A stretch of DNA of 64,000 nt from Kribbella pratensis (GTDB lineage Bacteria; Actinomycetota; Actinomycetes; Propionibacteriales; Kribbellaceae), in the NCBI RefSeq assembly GCF_004365355.1, contig NZ_SODP01000003.1, positions 992,001 through 1,056,000 on the forward strand. Reading direction: 5' to 3'. The notes under the pieces were generated by a model that was not told the origin of the DNA, did not search any database, and was given only the letters and a program-made list of their open reading frames with translations. The translations under genes were made by a program, and so were the position numbers. Below are positions 8,137 to 16,334 of this stretch, piece by piece. Positions within the stretch are counted from its first letter, which is position 1. The number at the start of each line of letters is the position of its first letter.

Positions 8137-8912
8137 AACGGCATCCGGCACGACGCGACCGCCTCGGCGGCGACGGGATCACCCGTCACCGCCGGGGCGT
8201 CGTCGCGTCCGGAGAGCGCTCGCATGTACGCGACTGCGCCCACCGCCGCACGACCCACCGGCGTACCCCTCCCGAGCTGGTAGGTCCCGCCCCCTGGTCC
8301 GGTGAGCTCGACCTCGACTGCCGGCCGGTCTCCCCACCAGGGGCCGTCGATGACGTCGTACATCACCTGCGCGACGAGCTCACCGGCGTACGGCCCGGCG
8401 TCGAACCGGCGGCCGAGCGCCTGGCAGACGTCGTCGCGGTGCGTCCACAGGTCGCGCGCGAGCAGGATGTCGTGGATGTAGCCGAGGCTCATCCGGACGC
8501 CGTTGAACGTCATCGACATCCGCCGCATCAGCGCCGGGCCGGTGGCGATCCTTTCCGTCGCCCTGGCCCACACCTGGTCGAACGTGGTGCGCAGCTCGGC
8601 CGGCGGCGTACCGCGGTGCTCGTCGGCCTGGACCATCATGTGCGCGTCGATCCGCGGTACGCCGGGGTAGGCCCGCTTGGCCTTCGCGTACCGGCGCGGG
8701 AACGACAGCAGGTGGTTCACGTCCTCGGCCTGCCCGATCAGGTGGCCGGCGATGTCCGCGACGTCCCACTCCTCGCAGACGGTACGGCGCTGCCACTCGT
8801 CACCCTCGATCGACGCGAGCAAGTCGTGCCACGCCCGCAGCTCGGCGTCCCGATGGACCCGGCACCGCGGCCGGTCGGCCCGCCCGATCTGTTCCGCGAG
8901 TACTGCGTTCAT
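8133..8912 (-). CDS. Maleylpyruvate isomerase-fold (TIGR03083/MDMPI) protein
   Basis: This 259-residue protein has the mycothiol-dependent maleylpyruvate isomerase N-terminal fold; WDVADIAGHLIGQAEDV (about 50-66) carries the conserved histidine of the DinB-like bundle. Members often act as mycothiol S-transferases, but the substrate here is unknown. ATG 8912 overlaps the stop of the upstream TetR gene in an ATGA (8909-8912), so the two are translationally coupled. Its stop overlaps the convergent moeZ stop in CTAG. Confidence 0.82.
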   Translation of the reverse strand: MNAVLAEQIGRADRPRCRVHRDAELRAWHDLLASIEGDEWQRRTVCEEWDVADIAGHLIGQAEDVNHLLSFPRRYAKAKRAYPGVPRIDAHMMVQADEHRGTPPAELRTTFDQVWARATERIATGPALMRRMSMTFNGVRMSLGYIHDILLARDLWTHRDDVCQALGRRFDAGPYAGELVAQVMYDVIDGPWWGDRPAVEVELTGPGGGTYQLGRGTPVGRAAVGAVAYMRALSGRDDAPAVTGDPVAAEAVASCRMPF

Positions 8913-9574
8913 GTTGTCCCCCTGGCTGGTGCATAGCGTTGGTAGAACATCTCGAGGACGACGGGCAGCAGCTTGATGAAGCGTCCGTCGTCGAACGACG
9001 CGTCCGGCTCGTTCGCGATCTGTTGCGAGAGCAGGCCGGCGGTCAAGGAGGTGTAGAGAGCGATGCCCTCCTCGCTCGTCGCGTCCGGGTGCAGGCGGCC
9101 GGCGTCCACCGCCGCCGTGAGGTGGTCCCGGAGGTCGTGCAGGGTGTCCTGGGCCGGGGCGAACGCCTCCGGGCTCGGCTCGAAGCCCGGGATCGTCCGC
9201 CAGAACAGGATCTGCGAGTAGATCTGGTGCTCCATGCACCAACGGCAGAACGCGCTGACCGCGATCAGGTCGTTCGCGAACGGTTCGGGCCCGGTGGCCG
9301 TCGCCAGCGCGGCCCGATGAGCGTCCCTGAGCTGCCGGGCTCCACGCTCGAAGAGCGCGTCGTAGATCGCCATCTTCGACGGGAAGTACTGGTAGAGCGA
9401 GGGCGGCTGCATGCCCAGCCGCCGAGCAACCGCAGACAAACTCAGCGCCGCAACACCCTCGACCTCCATCAGCTCGACGGCGACGTCAAGAATCTCGCCC
9501 ATCGTCTCCCGCCGACGACGCATCCGCCGATCCGGCGCAGCAGTACTCACACCTTGAGGAAAACCTAACGCCAT
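8909..9574 (-). CDS. TetR-family regulator coupled to the MDMPI-fold gene
   Basis: This TetR protein of up to 221 residues has its HTH at about residues 25-70 (GMQPPSLYQYFPSKMAIYDAL) and a C-terminal domain ending YQRYAPARGTT. The ATG at 9574 lies inside a CCTAA-N5-TTAGG palindrome, so the true start may be the GTG a little downstream (VSTAAPDRR). An ATGA overlap couples it to the downstream MDMPI-fold gene, which it probably controls along with itself. Confidence 0.85.
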   Translation of the reverse strand: MALGFPQGVSTAAPDRRMRRRRETMGEILDVAVELMEVEGVAALSLSAVARRLGMQPPSLYQYFPSKMAIYDALFERGARQLRDAHRAALATATGPEPFANDLIAVSAFCRWCMEHQIYSQILFWRTIPGFEPSPEAFAPAQDTLHDLRDHLTAAVDAGRLHPDATSEEGIALYTSLTAGLLSQQIANEPDASFDDGRFIKLLPVVLEMFYQRYAPARGTT

Positions 9575-9578
9575 TAGG
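9564..9578. promoter_or_regulatory. Candidate TetR operator
   Basis: CCTAA-CGCCA-TTAGG is a perfect inverted repeat at the 5' end of the TetR gene, with a TTGACT box just upstream on the minus strand. A second short repeat, ACCT-CGT-AGGT, lies at 9588-9598. This arrangement fits autorepression of the TetR/MDMPI operon. It could also affect the divergent DUF2277 gene at 9638. Confidence 0.5.
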
Positions 9579-9637
9579 AAAGTCAATACCTCGTAGGTTT
9601 CGGGACTCTTGTCCCCGGCTGCACGTACTGTCGTGGC

Positions 9638-9904
9638 ATGTGCAGAAACATCACCGTGCTCCGGGGACTCGAGCCGTCCGCGACCTCTGACGAGATTTAC
9701 GCGGCGGCGCTGCAGTACGTGCGGAAGGTGACCGGCGTCGGCTCGCTGAGTGCGACCACGCGCGGCCCGATCGAGCGCGCGGCCGCCGAGGTCGCGAAGA
9801 TCACCGAACAACTGCTGGAGGAGATGCCGGCCCGCCGGACCCCGCCGCAGACCGTCCCACCGTTGCGGCGCCCGGAAGTTCGCGCGCGCCTCGGTCTCGA
9901 CTAG
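9638..9904 (+). CDS. DUF2277 protein
   Basis: This 88-residue protein opens MCRNITVLRGLEPSATSDEI and continues AALQYVRKVTG, the signature of the DUF2277 family. Members are small cytoplasmic proteins of unknown function. The start is ATG 9638; no clear ribosome site precedes it, so it may be leaderless. It is divergent from the TetR gene and followed nine bases later by a small membrane-protein gene. Confidence 0.85.
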   Translation: MCRNITVLRGLEPSATSDEIYAAALQYVRKVTGVGSLSATTRGPIERAAAEVAKITEQLLEEMPARRTPPQTVPPLRRPEVRARLGLD

Positions 9905-9913
9905 AAGCCTCCC

Positions 9914-10276
9914 ATGGGGGAGGAGGCTGAGGGCCGTCCGGCCCGCCGGCACCAGGGGGTGGTGTTCGGCCTGATCGTGGCCGGCGTGCTGATGTCACTG
10001 ACGAGCGCCAACGCCGAGACCGAGTTGTCCCGCCGCCGGCATGCTGCCTGCGACGGCACGCTGCCGCTGCCGACGGGTGCTTTCGTGCTCAGCTTCACCG
10101 GCGTGGCGGTGGGCGCGGTGGCGCTGTTCCTGCTGCTGCGGTGGTTCGGGCGCAGCCGGCAGACGATCGTGCTGATCCTGTTCTGGACGGCGGTGGCCGC
10201 GGTCGTCTCCGAGGTCTTCACGCTGGTGACGGTCCTTCAGCAGAGCCGTCCGATCACATCCCTGTGCGTCGGCTAG
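9914..10276 (+). CDS. Small membrane protein, unknown
   Basis: This protein of up to 120 residues has three hydrophobic segments, about residues 16-35, 54-77 and 83-108. Two cysteines (HAACDG, TSLCVG) fall in the predicted loop and C-terminus. No family is recognised. The nominal ATG at 9914 lies in an inverted repeat (AGCCTCC...GGAGGCT, about 9905-9928), so the start is uncertain and could be a later GTG. It follows DUF2277 closely and precedes the F420-type oxidoreductase gene. Confidence 0.55.
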   Translation: MGEEAEGRPARRHQGVVFGLIVAGVLMSLTSANAETELSRRRHAACDGTLPLPTGAFVLSFTGVAVGAVALFLLLRWFGRSRQTIVLILFWTAVAAVVSEVFTLVTVLQQSRPITSLCVG

Positions 10277-10324
10277 TTGGTAATGTCGCATCCGGGAAAC
10301 GGTTCCCCTTTAGGGAGGCGCGGG

Positions 10325-11164
10325 ATGCGGTTCGCGATCAAGACCAGGCCGGAACACACCACCTGGCAGCAGATGCGGGACGTGTGGGTCGCGGCGGACC
10401 AGTTCGAGATCTTCGAGTCCGCTTGGCACTGGGATCACTTCTACCCGCTCACCGGTGACATGCAGGGCCCCAACCTGGAGGCCTGGACGACGCTCGCCGC
10501 GCTGGCGCAGGCGACGTCGCGGATCCGCGTCGGCTGCCAGGTGACCGGGATGATCTACCGGCATCCCGCCGTTCTCGCGAACATGGCGGCGACCACGGAC
10601 ATCATCAGCAACGGCCGGCTCGAGCTCGGCATCGGCGCGGGCTGGAACGAGATGGAGACCGCGGCGTACGGCATCGACCTGTACCCGTTGAAGGAGCGTT
10701 TCGACCGTTTCGACGAGGGCACCGAGGCGATGATCGCGCTGCTCACCGAGAAGGTCGCGAACTTCGACGGCAAGTACATCAAGCTGACCGAGGCGTACTG
10801 CAACCCGAAGCCGGTGCAGACCCCGCACCCGCCGATCACCATCGGCGGCAAGGGCCCGAAGCGGACACTCCGCGCGGTCGCCCGGTGGGCCCAGCAGTGG
10901 AACGTGATCGTCGCGAACCCGGAGGAGTGGAAGTCCCTCAAGGACGTCCTGGTCCAGCGCTGCGAGGAGGTCGGCCGCGACGTCAACGAGATCACCTGCT
11001 CGGTGAACGTCCGCATCGACCCGGACAGCCCACTCGACAAGGCGGTCGCCGAGGCAGCGGCGTACGGCGAGGCCGGCGTCGACCTGGTGATCATGAACCT
11101 GCCGCTGGACGCGCACCCGTCGGTCCTGGAGCCACTCGCGAAGGCGCTCGCGCCTCTCGCCTAG
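10325..11164 (+). CDS. LLM-class F420-dependent oxidoreductase
   Basis: This 279-residue TIM-barrel protein begins MRFAIKTRPEHTTW. It carries the family blocks WDHFYPL, LAALAQATSRIRVG, NGRLELGIGAGWNE and PPITIGGKGPKRTL. LLM-class enzymes use F420 (or FMN) to oxidise or reduce varied substrates. The ATG at 10325 follows AGGGAGG with good spacing. The specific reaction is unknown. Confidence 0.88.
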   Translation: MRFAIKTRPEHTTWQQMRDVWVAADQFEIFESAWHWDHFYPLTGDMQGPNLEAWTTLAALAQATSRIRVGCQVTGMIYRHPAVLANMAATTDIISNGRLELGIGAGWNEMETAAYGIDLYPLKERFDRFDEGTEAMIALLTEKVANFDGKYIKLTEAYCNPKPVQTPHPPITIGGKGPKRTLRAVARWAQQWNVIVANPEEWKSLKDVLVQRCEEVGRDVNEITCSVNVRIDPDSPLDKAVAEAAAYGEAGVDLVIMNLPLDAHPSVLEPLAKALAPLA

Positions 11165-11174
11165 GTTTGGATCC

Positions 11175-11471
11175 GTGGACAGGGAGCAGTACGTCGAGGC
11201 CGTTCTGCAGGCGGTCGAGTCGATTCCGGAGGGCAGCGTCGCGACGTACGGCGACATCGCCGAGTACGTCGGACAGGGCGGACCGCGTCAGGTCGGCGCG
11301 ATAATGCGCGAGTACGGCGCGAGCGTGCCGTGGTGGCGGGTGATCCGCGCGTCCGGCGTACCGGCTGACGAGGTCGGCGACGAGCAGCTCCACCGCCTGC
11401 GTTCGGACGGTGTGCGGATCACCAACGGGCGCGTGAACCTGCGCGACGCCCGTTGGGATCCACCGAACTGA
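11175..11471 (+). CDS. Alkyltransferase-like protein (ATL, MGMT-fold)
   Basis: This 98-residue protein has the C-terminal MGMT DNA-binding fold with VATYGDIAEYVG (22-33), the helix-turn-helix arginine in GGPRQVGAIM, and PWWRV (52-56) where MGMT has PCHRV. The methyl-accepting cysteine is replaced by tryptophan, so it cannot transfer alkyl groups. ATL proteins bind O6-alkylguanine and pass it to nucleotide excision repair. Rv3204 occupies the same place in M. tuberculosis. It starts at GTG 11175, ten bases after the oxidoreductase, and precedes the repair helicases. Confidence 0.88.
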   Translation: MDREQYVEAVLQAVESIPEGSVATYGDIAEYVGQGGPRQVGAIMREYGASVPWWRVIRASGVPADEVGDEQLHRLRSDGVRITNGRVNLRDARWDPPN

Positions 11472-11478
11472 CTGACCC

Positions 11479-12405
11479 TTACTCGCCGTTGAGCGGCGTG
11501 CCTGCCTGCGAGGTGCGCAGGAAGTAGACCGGGTCGTTGAACGTGCCCGGGACCTTGCCCAGGCTCTGGATGGCGGTGGCCGTACCGTTGGCGTGGCCAA
11601 TGGCGTACAGGTACGCCGATCCGCTGTCGGTGTCGATCGCGGCGAGCAGCGTGGACTGCGTGCCGCACTTCTCCGCGACGATCGCCTCGAAGCCCTGCCA
11701 GGTCGACGACCGGACGACCTTCACGACCGGCGTCAGCGGCGACGTGGTCGGGATGTGGATCGTGTAGAGCGCGCCGGCCTTGGTGGTGGCGAGGAAGGTG
11801 TCGTACGTCGACGTCGTGCTGATCAGCGTCATCGTCTTCACGGCCGAGAAGCCGGCGTACGTGCCGAGCGGGTGGAACCCTTCCTTGTCGAGCTTCCAGC
11901 GCACCAGCGATCCGTCGTTGCGCAGCGCGTAGAAGTACTGCCGCGTCGGCGAGTCGCCCTTCGGGTACGCCGCTCGTGCGATCGAGGTGTACGCGCTCAT
12001 GTCTTCCATCGCCAGCCCGCGGCCCCACCACGGACCGCCCGGCACGTTGTTGATGACAGTGCTGTAGAGCGTGTCGCCGTACAGCGCGTAGCCGCTGTCC
12101 GAGCTGCCGCCCTCGGGTTCGGGCTTGAACTCCCAGGTCGCGCTCGCCCGCGTCTCGCCCGGCTGGGCGATCTGCGGACCGACCCGGCGTTCGCTCGCGA
12201 CCGGCGGGCTCGCGGCGGACACCACCTGGTCGACATAGTTGCCGTTCGCGGTGATCGAGCCGAGATCCAGCGAACAGATCGACTGGATCTTCGGGTTCGC
12301 CGTCGCCGGTTTACCCAGCTTCGCCGCGGAGGCAGTGGCGGTCCCCAGACCTGCCAGCAGAACAGCCGCCCCCAGGAGGGCGGCAGTGCGACGCATCGTC
12401 CTCAT
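11479..12405 (-). CDS. Secreted protein with propeller-like repeats, unknown
   Basis: This 308-residue exported protein has a signal peptide (MRTMRRTAALLGAAVLLAG..., cleavage near ATASAA). The body contains repeated blade-like motifs such as GYALYGDTLYSTV, YFYALRNDGSLVRWKLD and GALYTIHIP, suggesting a tachylectin-like beta-propeller. Three cysteines are present outside the signal. The ATG at 12405 follows GAGGAG. It ends convergently with the ATL gene and is divergent from adnA. No enzyme motif is seen. Confidence 0.7.
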   Translation of the reverse strand: MRTMRRTAALLGAAVLLAGLGTATASAAKLGKPATANPKIQSICSLDLGSITANGNYVDQVVSAASPPVASERRVGPQIAQPGETRASATWEFKPEPEGGSSDSGYALYGDTLYSTVINNVPGGPWWGRGLAMEDMSAYTSIARAAYPKGDSPTRQYFYALRNDGSLVRWKLDKEGFHPLGTYAGFSAVKTMTLISTTSTYDTFLATTKAGALYTIHIPTTSPLTPVVKVVRSSTWQGFEAIVAEKCGTQSTLLAAIDTDSGSAYLYAIGHANGTATAIQSLGKVPGTFNDPVYFLRTSQAGTPLNGE

Positions 12406-12576
12406 TCGGTGCTCCTCATAGTCGGTGTTGCTTCCGAGGTACTCGATGCGCGGCGGGTGCGGAAAGTTATGGTCCGGCTACGTTGCTGTGGTCCCCGTTG
12501 TCCGGTTTCCGGCTATCGTGCCGGGGCTCGGGGTGGCTCGTCGCAGATTGTCGGTGGGGTCTGTTGGGATGGGGCG

Positions 12577-15500
12577 ATGGTCAGCAGACAGGGGTCCCGG
12601 TATCGATTGGTCCGGGCCGAAGGACGAAGCGCGGCGGCGCCTGTCCTGGACGCTGATCAGCAGGCGGTCGTGAATCATCCCGGCGGCCCGTTGCTGGTCC
12701 TCGCCGGTCCGGGGACCGGGAAGACGACGACGTTGGTCGAGGCCGTCGTCGACCGGGTGCGCAATCGCGGGCTGAGTCCCGACGAGGTGCTCGTGCTGAC
12801 GTTCGGGCGGAAGGCGGCGACCGAGCTCCGGGACCGCATCACCGGCCGGCTCGGGCGGACGACCCGGGTGATGCCGTCGATGACCTTCCATTCCTTCTGC
12901 TATGCGCTGCTTCGACGGTTCACCCCGGCCGACGCGTTCGACGTACCGCTGCGGTTGCCGTCCGGGCCGGAGCAGTCGTTGCGGTTGACCGAGGCGTTGT
13001 CGGGCAGCCGTGAGGTCGGTGCGGTGCACTGGCCGGGCAGTCTGCATCCGGCGTTGAAGACGCGCGGTTTCACCGACGAGGTGCAGGCAGTGATCGGCAA
13101 GGCGCGGCAGCTCGGCCTCGACCCGGAGGACCTGTCGGAGATCGGGCGGTCGGCGGAGCGGGCCGAGTGGGTCGCGGTCGGCGACTTCTTCGAGGAGTAC
13201 CTACAGGTTCTCGATGCCGAGCAGGTGCTGGACTACTCCGAGCTCATTCACCGCGCGGTGATCCTGGCGCAGCAGCCGTCGGTGCAAGCGAAGTTGCGGG
13301 CGGAGTTCAAAGCGGTGTTCGTCGACGAGTATCAGGACACCGATCCGGGTCAGACCAAGCTTTTGCAGGCGATCGCGGGCGACGGCCGGGACCTGGTCGT
13401 CGTGGGCGATCCGGACCAGTCGATCTACACCTTCCGCGGTGCCGACGTCCGTGGTCTGCTGCGTTTCGCCGACGAGTTCCGGACCAGGGACGGCGCCGAG
13501 GCCGCCCAGATCGCCTTGGGTACGACGCGGCGCTTCGGTACGACGCTGCAGCGGGTCTCGCGCAACGTCGTCAACCGGCTCGGCGTGCCGGGATCGCTCG
13601 ACCGGGAGACCTTCGAGCGGTTCCGCAACCCGGATGCCTCGTCGTGCGTCTTCGGTCCGGGGAAGGTCGAGGCGAACCTGTACTCGACGAGCGGCGCCGA
13701 GCTCGAACACATTGCGGATCTGCTGCGTCGGGCGCATGTGCAGGACGGCGTCGGGTGGCATGAGATGGCTGTGCTGGTCCGGTCCGGCAGCCGTTCGATC
13801 CCGCCGCTGCGGCGTGCGCTGGCCGCGGCCGGGATCCCGGTCGACGTCGCGGGCGACGAGTTGCCGCTGTCGCGTGAGCCGGCCGTTCGGCCAATGCTGC
13901 TGGCGTTGCGGGCGGTGGCTGATCCCGAGACGCTGACCGTCGACGTTGTGCGCGCCCTGGCGTTGTCGCCGTTGGGGGCGATGGACGCTGGGCAGTTGCG
14001 GCGGCTCGCCCGGGTGCTGCGCCGCCGCGACCGGGACGCTGCAGGCGGTCAGCGGTTGCCCCGCTCGTCGGACGAGCTGCTGCGGGAAGCGTTGATGAAT
14101 CCGCTGTTGCTTGACGAGGAAGCGTCACCGGCCGAGGCGCGGTTCGCGGCACTCGGCGAGCGGTTGCTCAAGGCAAGGAACATCGTGACCGCGGGCGCCG
14201 CGCCGGACGAGGTGATGTGGTCGCTGTGGTCCGAGTCGCCGTGGTTGCGGCGGCTGCGCGGCCAGGCGCATTCCGGTGGCGAGCAGGCGCGGACGGCGAA
14301 CCGGGATCTGGATTCGTTGTGCGCGTTGTTCGACGCCGCCGGCCGGGCTGAGGAACAGGTCGGGTTCAAAGGGGTTTCGGCCTTCCTGTCCGAGCTGGAG
14401 TCGCTGGACATCGCGGCGGACAACCGGTTCGACGGGACGTACCGCGAGGCCGGCGTGCAGCTGATGACGGCACACCGGTCGAAGGGTTTGCAGTGGCGGC
14501 TCGTCGTGGTCGCCTCTGTGCAGGAAGGGCAGTGGCCTGACCTGCGGCGGCGTGGGTCGTTGCTCGAGCCGGACCGGTTGGGCCCCGACGGACTGATCGA
14601 TCCGTTGTCGGCCGGTGCGTTGCTGGCCGAGGAGAGACGGTTGTTCTACGTCGCGATCACCCGGGCTCGGGAGCGGTTGATCGTGACGGCCGTGCAGGCG
14701 CCTGAGGCCGACGGCGACCAACCGTCCCGATTCCTTGCCGAGCTGGACATTCCTTTGAAACTGGTCGCGGGACGGCCGCGGCGGCCGTTGTCGTTGCCGG
14801 GGCTGGTCGCCGATCTGAGGTGCGTGCTCGCGGATCCTTCGTCGTCACCTGCGTTGAAGCGGGTGGCGGCCGATCGGCTGGCCCAGTTGGCCGATGCCGT
14901 TGACGACCGTGAGTATCAGTTGGTGCCGACAGCCGATCCCTCGCGGTGGTGGGGTGTGCGGGAGCGGACCCGGTCGGAGCGTCCGATCGCGGATCCTTCG
15001 CTACCAGTGCCGTTGTCGGGGAGCGCGTTGACGACGATCGTGGACTGTCCGTTGCGATGGTTCCTGACGCGGCGGGCCGGTGGAGAGACACCGAGCACGT
15101 CGGCGATCGGCTTCGGGATGGTGCTGCACACGCTGGCCGATGCCGTGGCGACCGGGACGTTGCCGCCGTCGATCGACGAGCTCAACGGCTGGCTGGACAA
15201 GGTGTGGACGCAGCTCGACTTCGAGTCCGCGTGGATCTCGGACCGGGAGCGCGCCGAGGCGGAGCAGGCGTTGCGACGGTTTGTCGCGTGGCACCAGGGA
15301 CGGCCCGACCGGACGCTGGTGGGGACCGAGGTCGACTTCGACGTACTGCTGCCTGACGAGGACAAGCCCGCCGTTCGGGTGAAGGGCCGGATGGACCGGG
15401 TCGAGAAGGATGCCGAAGGGACAGTGCGAGTGGTCGACCTGAAGACCGGCCGTTCGATCCCGACCAAGCCGGCGTTGGCGCGGCATGTGCAGCTCGCGAT

Positions 15501-15795
15501 CTACCAGCGGGCGATCAACTCGCGCCAGGTGAAGAAGCTCGGCGAGGACGCGGTCGCCGGTGGCGCCGAGCTGGTCCAGCTGCGTCATGACGACAACGGC
15601 GGCTTCCCGAAGGTGCAGCATCAGGGCCCGTTGGAAGCCGACGACGACGGCCGCACCTGGCTCGACGAAGCCGTCGACGACGCCGAGTCGATGATCCGCA
15701 ACGAGCAGTTCACCGCCCAACGCAACGACGGCTGCACCCGCTGCGAAGCCCGAGCCCTCTGCCCGATCCAGCCCGAAGGCCGGGAGATCGTCTGA
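12577..15795 (+). CDS. adnA: AdnA: helicase-nuclease subunit of AdnAB
   Basis: This 1072-residue subunit has a UvrD-like motor followed by a RecB-family nuclease domain. The motor shows Walker A AGPGTGKTTT (43-52), Walker B VDEYQDTD (about 248), GDPDQSIYTFRGAD (about 277), AHRSKGLQW (about 628) and YVAITRARERL (about 690). The nuclease motif is GRMDRVE...VVDLKTG (about 936-955). Cysteines near 823, 1053, 1056 and 1062 (VDCPLRW, CTRCEARALC) fit a 4Fe-4S site. AdnAB resects double-strand breaks in actinobacteria. The start is ATG 12577 with a weak ribosome site. Its stop overlaps the ATG of the repeat ORF (TGATG, 15793-15797). Confidence 0.92.
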   Translation: MVSRQGSRYRLVRAEGRSAAAPVLDADQQAVVNHPGGPLLVLAGPGTGKTTTLVEAVVDRVRNRGLSPDEVLVLTFGRKAATELRDRITGRLGRTTRVMPSMTFHSFCYALLRRFTPADAFDVPLRLPSGPEQSLRLTEALSGSREVGAVHWPGSLHPALKTRGFTDEVQAVIGKARQLGLDPEDLSEIGRSAERAEWVAVGDFFEEYLQVLDAEQVLDYSELIHRAVILAQQPSVQAKLRAEFKAVFVDEYQDTDPGQTKLLQAIAGDGRDLVVVGDPDQSIYTFRGADVRGLLRFADEFRTRDGAEAAQIALGTTRRFGTTLQRVSRNVVNRLGVPGSLDRETFERFRNPDASSCVFGPGKVEANLYSTSGAELEHIADLLRRAHVQDGVGWHEMAVLVRSGSRSIPPLRRALAAAGIPVDVAGDELPLSREPAVRPMLLALRAVADPETLTVDVVRALALSPLGAMDAGQLRRLARVLRRRDRDAAGGQRLPRSSDELLREALMNPLLLDEEASPAEARFAALGERLLKARNIVTAGAAPDEVMWSLWSESPWLRRLRGQAHSGGEQARTANRDLDSLCALFDAAGRAEEQVGFKGVSAFLSELESLDIAADNRFDGTYREAGVQLMTAHRSKGLQWRLVVVASVQEGQWPDLRRRGSLLEPDRLGPDGLIDPLSAGALLAEERRLFYVAITRARERLIVTAVQAPEADGDQPSRFLAELDIPLKLVAGRPRRPLSLPGLVADLRCVLADPSSSPALKRVAADRLAQLADAVDDREYQLVPTADPSRWWGVRERTRSERPIADPSLPVPLSGSALTTIVDCPLRWFLTRRAGGETPSTSAIGFGMVLHTLADAVATGTLPPSIDELNGWLDKVWTQLDFESAWISDRERAEAEQALRRFVAWHQGRPDRTLVGTEVDFDVLLPDEDKPAVRVKGRMDRVEKDAEGTVRVVDLKTGRSIPTKPALARHVQLAIYQRAINSRQVKKLGEDAVAGGAELVQLRHDDNGGFPKVQHQGPLEADDDGRTWLDEAVDDAESMIRNEQFTAQRNDGCTRCEARALCPIQPEGREIV

Positions 15796-16334
15796 TGCCC
15801 CTGCGCCCCACCCCGCACCACTCGCCCTCGCCTACCCTCCACACCCGATCCACCACTCACCGCCCGCCCCAGCCCACCACCCACCCGTGGTCCGGGCCCA
15901 CCACCCAGCCGACCACCCAGCCGACCACCCAGCCGTGGTCCCGGCCCACCACCCAGCCGTGGTCCCGGCCAACCGCCCTGCGGTGGTCCCGGCCCACGAC
16001 CCAGCCGTGGTCCGGGCCCACCACCCAGCCGACCACCCAGCCGACCACCCAGCCGTGGTCCCGGCCCACCACCCAGCCGTGGTCCCGGCCAACCGCCCTG
16101 CGGTGGTCCCGGCCCACGACCCAGCCGTGGTCCGGGCCCACCACCCAGCCGACCACCCAGCCGACCACCCAGCCGTGGTCCCGGCCAACCGCCCTGCGGT
16201 GGTCCCGGCCCACCACCCAGCCGTCGGGGGGTTGGACAGGGTCTGGGGGGCGGAGACATGAAATAACCTGTTCCTGCTCACCAGTTCCTGTTCCAGGCCC
16301 CGACAGTCTGGCCGCCGGAGAGGAGCTGTGCTGA
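15795..16334 (+). CDS. Thr-Pro-Gln/Trp-Ser repeat ORF inserted between adnA and adnB
   Basis: This 179-codon frame starts in TGATG with the adnA stop and ends in TGATG with the adnB start. Third positions are almost all G/C. Most of it is built from four-residue units, TTQP and WSRP/WSGP plus one TALR variant, arranged in a 40-residue higher-order repeat: two identical copies and a third lacking eight residues. The tail reads SGGWTGSGGRRHEITCSCSP... There is no signal peptide or known domain. The reverse strand is also open here, so coding is not proven; the two coupled junctions and codon bias favour it. If translated, it is a disordered, proline-rich peptide. Confidence 0.5.
   Translation: MPLRPTPHHSPSPTLHTRSTTHRPPQPTTHPWSGPTTQPTTQPTTQPWSRPTTQPWSRPTALRWSRPTTQPWSGPTTQPTTQPTTQPWSRPTTQPWSRPTALRWSRPTTQPWSGPTTQPTTQPTTQPWSRPTALRWSRPTTQPSGGWTGSGGRRHEITCSCSPVPVPGPDSLAAGEELC
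15883..16225. repeat. Nested 12-bp/120-bp tandem repeat
   Basis: Copy 1 (15901-16020) and copy 2 (16021-16140) are identical over 120 bp. Copy 3 (16141-16225) lacks two 12-base units and then degenerates; a partial unit lies at 15883-15900. Each 120-bp copy is ten 12-mers of two main types, ACCACCCAGCCG and TGGTCCCGGCCC. ACCA and TGGT ends of neighbouring 12-mers are complementary. Perfect identity points to recent duplication. Confidence 0.95.

Noticed and set aside
11593..12576. N-terminal extension of the adnA frame to 11593
   Set aside because: The extra sequence is antisense to the secreted-protein gene, is Arg/Ala-rich like a shadow frame, and the helicase domain needs only the start at 12577.
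15883..16225. CRISPR array
   Set aside because: Repeats are contiguous without unique spacers and are built from 12-base units; no cas genes are present.
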